From an uncultured Anaerolineaceae bacterium (GTDB lineage Bacteria > Chloroflexota > Anaerolineae > Anaerolineales > Anaerolineaceae): a stretch of DNA of 64,000 nucleotides. The stretch is taken from contig CALIHP010000055.1 of assembly GCA_938020565.1 (NCBI GenBank), positions 1 through 64,000 of the forward strand, read 5' to 3'. The translations under genes were made by a program, and so were the position numbers. The notes beneath the pieces were generated by a model that was given only the letters and a program-made list of their open reading frames with translations, had not been told where the DNA came from and did not search any database. Below, piece after piece: positions 49,673 to 57,754 of this stretch; position 1 is the first letter of the stretch, and the number at the start of each line of letters is the position of its first letter.

Positions 49673-50935
49673 ATGAACCAGATTTTTAATTTCGCTAAAT
49701 CAACCGTTTCACTTTCAATCCCGGATCGCAGCCTGCGAAAAATATTGACCGCTAAAGCGGTCGAGGTTCCCGCGGATCAGGAGGAAACCGTTCGCCGCGC
49801 GATCGCTGCGCCGATTGAAGCGCCTCGGCTGTCCGAAATCGTTCGCCCTGGCGAAAAAATCGCGATCATTACCAGCGATATCACCCGCCCGATGCCGTCG
49901 AGGATCGTCCTTCCTCCCGTTCTCGCTGAACTCGAAAAAGCCGGAATCGACCCGGACGACGTCACGATCGTTTTCGCGCTGGGGATTCACCGTGCGCATA
50001 CCGAAGCCGAAAAGGAAGCGCTTGTCGGATCGGACGTCTACCGGAAATACCGCTGTATCGATTCGTCGGGCGAATTCGTTAAGCTCGGAACAGGGAAACA
50101 CGGGACGCCGTTCGAGGTTTTTAAACCGGTCGTCGACGCCGGCCGCCGAATCTGCCTCGGGAATATCGAATTTCATTATTTCGCCGGATTCAGCGGCGGC
50201 ATGAAAGCGATCATGCCGGGAGTCTCGACGAAAGCCGCGATTCAGGCGAACCACAGCCACATGGTCCATCCGGACGCCGCCGCCGGAAAAATCGACGGCA
50301 ATCCGGTTCGCGGCGATATTGACGAAATCCTCGACTTTATTAACGTCGACTTCATCGTCAACGTCGTCCTCGACGAAAAGAAACGCATCGTCCATGCGGT
50401 CGCTGGACATCCGATCGCGGCGCACCGGGCCGGATGCCGCCTGCTGGATGAGATGTACCGAATCGAAATTCCCGACCGCGCCGACATCGTCGTCGTCTCG
50501 CCCGGCGGCTACCCCAAAGATATCAACCTCTATCAGGCGCAAAAAGCGCTCGATAACGCCAAACACGCCGTCAGGAAAGGCGGCTCGATCCTTTGGATCG
50601 CTTCCGCCGCCGAGGGGCTCGGCGAAGATACGTTCGAAGCATGGATGCTGGGGCATGAAAAATTATCCGACATGATCCCGCATATCCGCGAGAATTTCGT
50701 CCTCGGGGGGCATAAAGCCGCCGCAATCGCGCTCGTCGCCGAAAATGCCGATATTTACCTGTATTCCGAGCTGCCCGAAGACTTCGTCCGCAGGCTGCAT
50801 TTCCAGCCCGTTTCAGACCTCCAGGGAACCTTCGACGCGCTGCTTCGGAAATACGGGGAAAACGCCAGTGTGATTGCGATGCCGTTCGGCGGCGCGACGC
50901 TTCCCTTTTTAGCCGGACGCTGGGACGCCGGCTGA
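49673..50935 (+). CDS. LarA-family nickel-dependent 2-hydroxyacid racemase
   Basis: 420 residues from ATG 49673 (AAGGAAACG upstream). LarA family: LGIHRAHTEAEKE gives His106, GNIEFHYFAGFSGGMKAIMPG gives His168 and Lys178, equivalent to the His108, His174 and Lys184 of lactate racemase, with the same 10-residue spacing between the last two. The Lys carries the pyridinium nickel-pincer cofactor. LarB, LarC and LarE, which make it, are not in the window. The family racemises or epimerises lactate, malate and other 2-hydroxyacids. Within this operon D-malate is the substrate I would test first, because the inferred pathway yields it. Confidence 0.88.
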   Translation: MNQIFNFAKSTVSLSIPDRSLRKILTAKAVEVPADQEETVRRAIAAPIEAPRLSEIVRPGEKIAIITSDITRPMPSRIVLPPVLAELEKAGIDPDDVTIVFALGIHRAHTEAEKEALVGSDVYRKYRCIDSSGEFVKLGTGKHGTPFEVFKPVVDAGRRICLGNIEFHYFAGFSGGMKAIMPGVSTKAAIQANHSHMVHPDAAAGKIDGNPVRGDIDEILDFINVDFIVNVVLDEKKRIVHAVAGHPIAAHRAGCRLLDEMYRIEIPDRADIVVVSPGGYPKDINLYQAQKALDNAKHAVRKGGSILWIASAAEGLGEDTFEAWMLGHEKLSDMIPHIRENFVLGGHKAAAIALVAENADIYLYSELPEDFVRRLHFQPVSDLQGTFDALLRKYGENASVIAMPFGGATLPFLAGRWDAG

Positions 50936-51005
50936 AATCGTGGCGCTCCAGTTCCCGATTTCAGCTATAATAATTCTTACAGAAACGATTAAGGAGGACT
51001 CCCCT

Positions 51006-51899
51006 ATGAAATACTACGGCGCGATCGAGGCTGGCGGGACCAAATTTGTCTGTTCCGTAATCGCCGATCCGGATCATTATTTCGAAGAAGAACGTTTCCC
51101 GACGACAACGCCCCAGGAAACGATCGCACGGACAATCGAATTCTTCAAGGAAAAACAGAAAAAATACCCGTTAACGGCGCTGGGAATCAGCTGTTTCGGG
51201 CCAATCGACCTGAACGAAGCTTCGCCGACCTACGGCTATATCACGAGCACCCCGAAGCCAGGCTGGGAAAATACGAATATCGTCGGCGCGCTCAAGGACG
51301 CGTTCGGCTTAAAAATCGGCTTTGATACCGACGTCAACGGCGCGGCGCTCGCCGAATATATCTGGGGGAATCCGTATGACGTCCGCTCGCTCGTTTATTA
51401 CACGATCGGCACTGGCGTCGGCGCTGGCGTCGTTATTAATGGCGTCCCCGTTCATGGCCTGGTTCATCCCGAAGGCGGTCATATCCTGATCCGTCAGGAC
51501 CATGAAAAAGATCCTTATCCGGGCCATTGTCCCTATCATCATAATTGTCTGGAAGGATTATGCTGCGGACCTGCGATCCAGGATCGCTTCGGAAAACCCG
51601 GATATGAGCTCGGCGATGATCATCCGTTCTGGAAAACGTTCTCGAATTACGTCGCCCAAGCCTGCGTCAGTCAGATTCTTCAAATCTCGCCCGAGAAAAT
51701 CGTCCTCGGCGGCGGCGTCATGGAACAGGAGCATCTTTTCCCGAAGATTCATGCCGAAATTCTACGCCTGCTGAACGGTTACGTAATTCATCCGGCAATC
51801 CTCGAAAAAATTGACGAATACATCACACCGCCGGTGCTCGGGAACCGCGCCGGAGCCTGCGGCGCGATGGCGCTCGCGCGCCGCGCAGTCGAAGGCTAA
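51006..51899 (+). CDS. ROK-family sugar kinase (fructokinase type)
   Basis: 297 residues from ATG 51006, preceded by GGAGGACTCCCCT. ATP-binding start AIEAGGTKF, sugar site TDVNGAALAEYIWG, TIGTGVGAGVVINGV, and a zinc motif GHCPYHHNCLEGLCCGPAI typical of ROK fructokinases. The catalytic Asp is in FDTDVNGA. It phosphorylates a hexose, fructose by family default. Last gene of the inositol operon; its role there is unclear, since none of the canonical inositol steps needs a ROK kinase. A strong terminator follows. Confidence 0.88.
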   Translation: MKYYGAIEAGGTKFVCSVIADPDHYFEEERFPTTTPQETIARTIEFFKEKQKKYPLTALGISCFGPIDLNEASPTYGYITSTPKPGWENTNIVGALKDAFGLKIGFDTDVNGAALAEYIWGNPYDVRSLVYYTIGTGVGAGVVINGVPVHGLVHPEGGHILIRQDHEKDPYPGHCPYHHNCLEGLCCGPAIQDRFGKPGYELGDDHPFWKTFSNYVAQACVSQILQISPEKIVLGGGVMEQEHLFPKIHAEILRLLNGYVIHPAILEKIDEYITPPVLGNRAGACGAMALARRAVEG

Positions 51900-51919
51900 G
51901 CGGGAATTCCATCTGCGCG

Positions 51920-51955
51920 AAAAGGACGCGCTTTTCCAAAACGCGTCCTTTTTTT
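51920..51955 (+). terminator. Terminator of the inositol operon
   Basis: AAAGGACGCG (51921-51930), an 11-base loop, CGCGTCCTTT (51942-51951), then TTTTTTA. Perfect 10-bp stem and good T-tract. It ends 13 bases before the stop codon of the convergent gene. Confidence 0.9.
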
Positions 51956-51967
51956 ACCTGCCGAACG

Positions 51968-53674
51968 CTATTTACAGAGAATTACCGGGATATTCGTCCT
52001 CGACAGGACAGCTTCAACCGTGCTCGACTGGAAAAGGCGTTTGACAAACGAATTCGAATACCCACCCATCAGGATCAGATCCGCGCCGGTCTCGTCCGCC
52101 GTCTCAATAATCATATCCCCCGGCGCCATATCCCGGTTCCGATAATTCACCGCCAGCGGTTTTTCCGCGAAAAAACGCGTCGCTTCGGCCAACGCTGAAT
52201 CGCGCTTCCGCACGTCTGGGCCGGAAATAACGACCGTAATTTCCGCGTTCGAAACCCGCGCGAGCGCCTCCGCAAAGTACATCGCCTCGCGCGCCTTTTT
52301 CGTCGCGGAAAACGCAAGCACGATATGATACACGCTGCGCGGAAGGCAATCCGGAGATATGCAGATCATGCCTGGAATATGCATAATCACATCGTTCCAA
52401 TTATTTCGCGTGGTTTCCGGTCGGTGACGCATCTTGAAAAAAGACAAGTCGCTCCAAAACGCCCGTTCCGAAAGATTACGGATCAGGCCGCCCTGCAGCA
52501 CGACAAATTTTCCCCGGACGCCGGCGTCAGACAGCATCCGGTCAACCTCTTCACGGAACCGGTCCATCTCCGGCGAATCAACATCCGCCGATTTGGGGAC
52601 GACATGAACGACCCCGATCCATGCGTCATAGATTTTCGAAAAGCGGATTGCCGAATCGAGAAACGCACGGTCCGCCTCAATATCAACGGCAGAGATCATG
52701 ACGCGTTCGATATAATCGTCTGCGCCGCCTAAAATCTCCCTGCGCCAATCGCCCGTTTTTACGCCCCAGTCGGATAAATCCGACGTGAAGAACATCGACA
52801 AACGCCGAAACGCCCGGAACAGCAGCCCGCGCTTCCCTTTCCCGAAATCGTCGGTCAGCTTCCAGGCCAGCGCCGTATTGCGGATTTTTCCGCCGTACTC
52901 CTCGCTCAGCGCTGACTTATTATTCTCGAGCCAGAGATAAAGCTCGCTCTCGGTCTTGCCGCTGAACTGGTCCAGAAGGCCCATCTGCCGAATGGTCCGA
53001 ACGATCGGCAAATAAACCTCGTTATACCAATGCACAACCGCTTCGTCGTCAGAAATATCCCGCTTGAAATCCAGCCCCATGAAAAATTTATGTACCTGAA
53101 TATGCTCATACAGCTGCGGGTACTGGCCGGCCAGCGTAAGCCTGATCGCGTTATCCGGTATCAGCTCATTTATCCGCGTCCGATCGAGGAACGACTGCCG
53201 TTCGGTTTTAACGATAATCTCGTCCGGCGAATCCGTCGGCTTCAGCGGAACGTCCGTATTAATAACGCGGACGTTCGCCTGGATATAATCGGCTTTAATA
53301 CTCTTCATGACGGAAACGCGATGATGACCGTCCAATACAAAGTAGACTTCGCCGATCTGGTACACGTCGATCGGCGGGACCCCCTCCATCGATTCATTCG
53401 CCAGCTTGACGTTAACCCATCGCGATTCGTCCTCAACCAGCTTCGGCAGGAACGTCCGCGAAAAATCCTGATTCCGCGAAACGGTGCCGACGATCGAGGC
53501 GATCGGAATTTCCTTGGTAACCGGGATGTTATACGCGTTCGAGAGGCGCTTTCGAACCTCGTTATAATCGACCAGGTCATAATTCTTACCCGTCAACAAG
53601 CCGAATAACCGCTCCCAACCGGCTTTGGACCGCGCTTGATGAAAATCGTTTCGGGCTTGAGTGATTGAGTTCAT
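51968..53674 (-). CDS. ParB-like N-terminal domain fused to tandem universal-stress domains
   Basis: 568 residues from ATG 53674. Residues about 50-145 form a ParB/sulfiredoxin-like domain: VTKEIPIASIVGTVSR, and the hallmark VLDGHHRVSVMKSI with DGHHR at 115-119. The middle (about 150-330) is helical. Two universal-stress-like parts follow: YIERVMISAVDIEADRAFLDSAIRFSKI (about 325-440) and SVYHIVLAFSATKKAREAMYFAEALARV to ADLILMGGYSNSFVKRLFQSSTVEAVLSRTNIPVILCK (about 440-568). The last holds a Gly-containing ATP-loop-like motif, though not the canonical GxxGx9GS. Role unknown; nucleotide sensing linked to a phosphoryl or DNA-binding fold is imaginable. It is convergent with the inositol operon. 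Confidence 0.78.
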   Translation of the reverse strand: MNSITQARNDFHQARSKAGWERLFGLLTGKNYDLVDYNEVRKRLSNAYNIPVTKEIPIASIVGTVSRNQDFSRTFLPKLVEDESRWVNVKLANESMEGVPPIDVYQIGEVYFVLDGHHRVSVMKSIKADYIQANVRVINTDVPLKPTDSPDEIIVKTERQSFLDRTRINELIPDNAIRLTLAGQYPQLYEHIQVHKFFMGLDFKRDISDDEAVVHWYNEVYLPIVRTIRQMGLLDQFSGKTESELYLWLENNKSALSEEYGGKIRNTALAWKLTDDFGKGKRGLLFRAFRRLSMFFTSDLSDWGVKTGDWRREILGGADDYIERVMISAVDIEADRAFLDSAIRFSKIYDAWIGVVHVVPKSADVDSPEMDRFREEVDRMLSDAGVRGKFVVLQGGLIRNLSERAFWSDLSFFKMRHRPETTRNNWNDVIMHIPGMICISPDCLPRSVYHIVLAFSATKKAREAMYFAEALARVSNAEITVVISGPDVRKRDSALAEATRFFAEKPLAVNYRNRDMAPGDMIIETADETGADLILMGGYSNSFVKRLFQSSTVEAVLSRTNIPVILCK

Positions 53675-53891
53675 TCTTCGGAGGATCCTTTCTTCCCTCA
53701 CAATCGGACAGATATATTTTACCCGAATGCGTTCCCGGCTGCCTCCGCCGGAGGCAGATTAGGGGCATCATCAGAATACCGCGCCGAATATTAAACCGGG
53801 ACGGCATGCCGCTTCAGTCCGGATTCATTCATAAGAATGACACGAATATAATTGTCCTGGAATAAAAAGCGAAATGGTCAGGACGCTTCAA

Positions 53892-53938
53892 ATAAAAAAA
53901 TCCGGGAACCCGGGCAAGCGCCTGGATTTCCGGATTGA
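53892..53938 (-). terminator. Terminator of the carboxyltransferase gene
   Basis: On the minus strand AATCCGG, an inner GC-rich part, then CCGGATT followed by TTTTTTATTT. Good intrinsic terminator 19 bases after the stop codon of the carboxyltransferase gene. Confidence 0.8.
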
Positions 53939-53956
53939 ACGATCGACAGCGTCGGC

Positions 53957-55435
53957 TTACTTCCGCGACTGAAGGAACGTATCCGCCGCCGCGCCGAAAA
54001 CGAGATGCAGCAGCAGATCCTTACGCGAATGAACAAACGGCAGGTCGTAGGTGTCTTCAAGGACGGGCATCAAATACGACGCCGGACGATATTTCATGAC
54101 TTCGACGTCATCGCCCAGGATTTCTTCAACCACTTTCGGATTACAGGGCGCCGGCGTCTTTCCGAACTCGCCTTTTAAGATCATCTGGAATTCGTTCGAC
54201 GTAAACGCGTAGCGCGACCCGGTCAGCACGTTGTAAGCCGCCTGAACGCCGACGATCTGCGAAGTCGGGGTCACGAGCGGGACGTACCCGGCGTCAGCGC
54301 GAACCGCCGGGATCTCGGCCATGACATCGTCAAATTTCTCCTCCGGAACGCCCATTCCCTTCAGCTGATTCTGCAGGTTGGAGAGCATTCCGCCCGGAAT
54401 CTGCGATTCGAAGATACGATCGTCATACTTCGGATAATCAAGATCCGCCATAATTTCGCGGCTCAGGTCAATCGCCGTCTTCAGATCCGCCGGTTCTTTC
54501 ATGATCGCTTCGACGAAGCGGTCGACTTTCTCGACCGGAACGTCTTCGAAATGCACCGGTTTATGCCACCCTTTCGCAAAGGACGGCGTCGAATTCTTTA
54601 ATTCGACGAAGATTTCGCGTAAAACGTCCTGAGCCTTCGTAATCGCCTCTTTATCCAATCCATGGTCATAACCCATGCGCTCAGCGATAACGGCCATGAC
54701 TTCGACAGGGGAATGCGACGAGCCGCCGGCGAATGGGGAGATGCAGGTATCGACCTGATCGATTCCATATTTAATCGCTAACGCCAGGTTGACGAGCGAA
54801 ACGCCCGTCGTCGCGTGCGTATGGAGAACGATCGGAATACTGATTTCTTTTCGAAGCGCCGGGAGTAAAACGACCGCGTCCTTCGGATGCAGCAGGCCCG
54901 CCATATCTTTGATCGCGATTCGATCGACGCCCTCGGCGAGAAGGCGTTTCCCGTAATCGACGAAGTACTCAGTCGTATGAACCGGGCTCGTCGTATACGA
55001 CATCGCCGCCTCGACCTTCCCGCCGTACGCCTTCGTCGCCAGAATCGCCATCCGCAAGTTGCGAATATCGTTCAGCGCGTCGAAAATACGCATATTCCCG
55101 GAGCCGCTTTCAATCGACTGGCGGATAAACGCCGTCAGGAGATCGTCCGGGTACGGATTGTACGCGAAAAGGTTCTGGCCGCGGAGAAGCGACTGGATCC
55201 GTTCGCCGCCGCCGAGGCAGTCCCGAAACTTTTCCAGACGTTCCCACGGATCGTCTTTGGTAAATCGGATCGCTGCGTCGAGCGTCGCGCCGCCCCAAAG
55301 CTCGAAATTGTTGTACCCGGCGTCCTTGATAATCGGAAGAACGCGCATGCACTGTTCAGTCGTCATTCGAGTCGCTGACAGACTCTGATGCCCGTCTCGC
55401 AGCGTTAAATCATTAAATAAAATCTTTTTCCCCAT
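53957..55435 (-). CDS. Biotin-dependent carboxyltransferase subunit (PycB/OadA type)
   Basis: 492 residues. HMGL-like barrel plus PYC_OADA domain: FNDLTLRDGHQSL (metal Asp), ELWGGATLDAAIRF, DRIAIKDMAGLLHP (catalytic Lys, about residue 178), VLHTHATTGVSL (two metal His, about 205-207) and CISPFAGGSSHSPVEV. The C-terminus stops after the PYC_OADA domain and lacks the biotinyl domain with its MKM motif, so a separate biotin carrier protein must serve it. It could be oxaloacetate decarboxylase alpha, pyruvate carboxylase B or the 5S transcarboxylase subunit. None of the partner genes is nearby. If the inositol operon yields malate, this enzyme would act on the oxaloacetate formed from it. Confidence 0.9.
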   Translation of the reverse strand: MGKKILFNDLTLRDGHQSLSATRMTTEQCMRVLPIIKDAGYNNFELWGGATLDAAIRFTKDDPWERLEKFRDCLGGGERIQSLLRGQNLFAYNPYPDDLLTAFIRQSIESGSGNMRIFDALNDIRNLRMAILATKAYGGKVEAAMSYTTSPVHTTEYFVDYGKRLLAEGVDRIAIKDMAGLLHPKDAVVLLPALRKEISIPIVLHTHATTGVSLVNLALAIKYGIDQVDTCISPFAGGSSHSPVEVMAVIAERMGYDHGLDKEAITKAQDVLREIFVELKNSTPSFAKGWHKPVHFEDVPVEKVDRFVEAIMKEPADLKTAIDLSREIMADLDYPKYDDRIFESQIPGGMLSNLQNQLKGMGVPEEKFDDVMAEIPAVRADAGYVPLVTPTSQIVGVQAAYNVLTGSRYAFTSNEFQMILKGEFGKTPAPCNPKVVEEILGDDVEVMKYRPASYLMPVLEDTYDLPFVHSRKDLLLHLVFGAAADTFLQSRK

Positions 55436-55507
55436 TTGTTCGATACCTTTCAGAAAATATGTAATTTGTTGCGTACGACCGGCAGCAACTATTTATTCGC
55501 CCTATCA

Positions 55508-55516
55508 ATTTTAGCA
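55508..55516 (-). promoter_or_regulatory. Extended -10 promoter, TGCTAAAAT
   Basis: On the minus strand TGCTAAAAT, 73 bases upstream of the carboxyltransferase start. The -35 is weak. Confidence 0.5.
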
Positions 55517-55593
55517 TACTCCGTCCGATTTACGCATGATTCAAAAGAGCGGTTTTCCTGAAAATATTCGATATGAGCCGTCAAAGGCTGAAA

Positions 55594-55616
55594 TCAGGCT
55601 GCTTAAATCAGCCTGA
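55594..55616. other. Small hairpin with overlapping alternative pairing
   Basis: TCAGGCTG (55594-55601) pairs with CAGCCTGA (55609-55616), loop of 7. A further GGCTGA just upstream (near 55586) can pair with TCAGCC instead, so two exclusive folds exist. In the 349-base gap 55436-55784, which holds no gene that I can see. Confidence 0.4.
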
Positions 55617-55701
55617 AAAAACCAAAGCCCCACCCTGCGTGAAGACGGGCCCGGTAATCATTCCATGCTGCTCACAGTACCGTATTTCGCCTGCTTATCT
55701 G

Positions 55702-55755
55702 TCAATGCATCGAACAGGGGGCAGCCTGCCCGTGTAAGCGTATTCGATGCATTGA
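55702..55755. repeat. 13-bp perfect inverted repeat with inner stem
   Basis: TCAATGCATCGAA (55702-55714) and TTCGATGCATTGA (55743-55755), 28 bases apart, with a second stem GGGCA-gcc-TGCCC between them. On the plus strand TTTGTTATTTTTT follows shortly, so it might end transcription in that direction, but no plus-strand gene precedes it. It may serve as a terminator for the GH13 gene or be a remnant of a mobile element. Confidence 0.55.
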
Positions 55756-55784
55756 CTTTGTTATTTTTTACTTCAGCGCCGAGC

Positions 55785-57350
55785 TTAGCCGGTCTGGACG
55801 CGAACGTACGCCGCGCTCGTCCCTCCCAGCTCGATCCGATTCGCTCCAGAGACCCGAATGTCGCCGACGCTGAAAATCGTCTCGCCGAGCGGCCGCGGCG
55901 ACGTGAACGTACGCGACTCGTGCCCCGGATTCAGCGCAGCCAGAATCGACCCGGCTTCCCCGGTCCGAAGCAATCCCAACGGATATTCGCCGCTTTCCGG
56001 GAGAATGAACTCGACCGCGCCGTGCGTTCGCAGCGGCTCATTCGCCTGCCGGACCTGAATCAGCTTCTTCACATAATTCAGGAATGAATCCGGGTTCCTT
56101 TCCTGATCGGCGACCGTCGGCCGATCAGGGTCCGGATCGATCTGGATATACAGGTCCTCCTTCGGCGCGCTCGAAAAGCCGGCGTTAACGCTCCTGTCCC
56201 ACTGCATCGGCGAACGCGAGCCGGTCCGTTTGTACCCGCCCTCTACCGAACGCAGCCCCGGAAGGTACCGCATCCCAATTTCGTCGCCATAGTAGATAAA
56301 CGGCGCGCCCGGCATCGCCAGCAGGAAGGCAAACGCGACCTTTCGTTCCGCTTCATTTAAGTGATACGCGATTCGGGTCATGTCATGGTTCCCGGACGGG
56401 ATACAGATCAACGCTTCCCGGGAAGCCTCTTTGTCATAACGCCGGTACGTCTCGACGAAAGGCCGGATCGCCCCTTTTCCATCCGCACTGAACCATGGAT
56501 TCTCGGCGCGGAACAGGTCGGTATAATGTGACTCGCCGAAATGCAGCAGGAAATCCATATGGAAACCGCCCTTCAGCGACTCGGCGGGATTCCCCCATTC
56601 CGAAACCATGACCGCGTCCGGATACTCCGCGTCGAGCATAGCGCGGAACTCGCGCCAGAGCTGGATCGTCGCCGTTCGATCCGGATCGCCCTTAACGAGC
56701 GATAAAGCCATATCGACGCGGAACCCGTCGCAGCCCAAATCCAGCCAGAAACGCATGACGTCTTTCATCGCTTCAATCGTCCCGCGCGGCCCGGGCGCGT
56801 CGACCGCCTGCTGCCAGGGCGCCTGCGGATTTGCGTAGCCGTAATTCAGCGCTGGCTGCGACGAGAAAAAATTCACCGCCGCCGCCCCGGACCGATCCGA
56901 AATCCCGCGGAGCCAGCCGCAAAGCTGCGCATCGGAAACGGCGGTCATCCCATCAAATGCGTCGTTCGTCCAGATATACCGATCGCTGAACGAATTCGGC
57001 TCGGGGGACATCGACGCCTGAAACCAGGGGTGCGCAATCGAGGTATGTCCCGGGACAAGGTCGAGCAGAAGACGCATCCCGCGCTCATGAACCGCACGGA
57101 AAAGCGCCCTCAGGTCCTCGTTCGTCCCATATCGCGGCGCAGCGCGGAAATAATTCGAAACGTCGTACCCCGCGTCGTTGAACGGGGATTCGAAGCACGG
57201 ATTCATCCAGATCGCGTTGCAGCCCAGAGACTGAATATAATCCAGCCGTGAAACGATTCCCGGAAAATCGCCGATCCCGTCGGCATTCGAATCTTTGAAG
57301 CTCTGCGGATAGATTTCATAAAAAATCGCGTTATCAAGCCAATGCGCCAT
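55785..57350 (-). CDS. GH13 alpha-glucosidase-type glycoside hydrolase
   Basis: 521 residues, no signal peptide, so intracellular. Starts FYEIYPQSFKDSNADGIGDFPGI, the oligo-1,6-glucosidase/alpha-glucosidase opening. Catalytic set: GCDGFRVDMALSL (nucleophile Asp), AVMVSEWGNP (acid/base Glu) and IPSGNHDMTRI (stabilising Asp). Region I reads LLLDLVPGHTS where most have xDxVxNHxS, so Gly-His replaces Asn-His. The small B-domain and C-terminal beta domain are present. It would hydrolyse oligo-glucosides or act as a transglucosidase. Spaced 9 bases from the upstream Fe-S factor gene. Confidence 0.88.
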   Translation of the reverse strand: MAHWLDNAIFYEIYPQSFKDSNADGIGDFPGIVSRLDYIQSLGCNAIWMNPCFESPFNDAGYDVSNYFRAAPRYGTNEDLRALFRAVHERGMRLLLDLVPGHTSIAHPWFQASMSPEPNSFSDRYIWTNDAFDGMTAVSDAQLCGWLRGISDRSGAAAVNFFSSQPALNYGYANPQAPWQQAVDAPGPRGTIEAMKDVMRFWLDLGCDGFRVDMALSLVKGDPDRTATIQLWREFRAMLDAEYPDAVMVSEWGNPAESLKGGFHMDFLLHFGESHYTDLFRAENPWFSADGKGAIRPFVETYRRYDKEASREALICIPSGNHDMTRIAYHLNEAERKVAFAFLLAMPGAPFIYYGDEIGMRYLPGLRSVEGGYKRTGSRSPMQWDRSVNAGFSSAPKEDLYIQIDPDPDRPTVADQERNPDSFLNYVKKLIQVRQANEPLRTHGAVEFILPESGEYPLGLLRTGEAGSILAALNPGHESRTFTSPRPLGETIFSVGDIRVSGANRIELGGTSAAYVRVQTG

Positions 57351-57359
57351 ACGGCCTCC

Positions 57360-57716
57360 TTAGAAAAGTCCCCAATCAAAATCCATACCATCCTCCATCA
57401 TCGCCGGTTCCCATGGATCAAAGCGCAAATCCACGAAAACCTGGAGCCCGCTGACCTCGGTCACGGTCGTTCGGACCTCCTCGACCATCTCTCCGGCATA
57501 TGGACAGAACGGCGTCGTCAGAATCATCGTCACGTTCAGACTGTCCTCTGTCCGTGCCGCGTTGCGGATCAGCCCTAATTCAATGACGTTGTATCCCAGC
57601 TCCGGGTCTTCGACGCCGCGCAGCGCCTCCTTGATTTTTTCGGCCAGGACATGGTCCGTCGAAGTTAATTCCCATACCGCCTGCTTCGAGGCTGATTGAT
57701 CAGCTTCCCGTTTCAT
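57360..57716 (-). CDS. MIP18/PaaD-type iron-sulfur assembly factor (SufT-like)
   Basis: 118 residues. DUF59 fold: LAEKIKEALRGVEDPELGYNVIELGLI (about 24-50) and VTMILTTPFCPYAGEMVEEV, with the conserved Cys in TPFCP. Members help assemble or deliver Fe-S clusters. It sits between a helicase-associated-domain protein and a glycosidase in what looks like an operon, without other suf genes. Confidence 0.85.
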   Translation of the reverse strand: MKREADQSASKQAVWELTSTDHVLAEKIKEALRGVEDPELGYNVIELGLIRNAARTEDSLNVTMILTTPFCPYAGEMVEEVRTTVTEVSGLQVFVDLRFDPWEPAMMEDGMDFDWGLF

Positions 57717-57754
57717 TATTTTCCTTTCTGAACGCCGGAACTGCGTTCGCGTTT

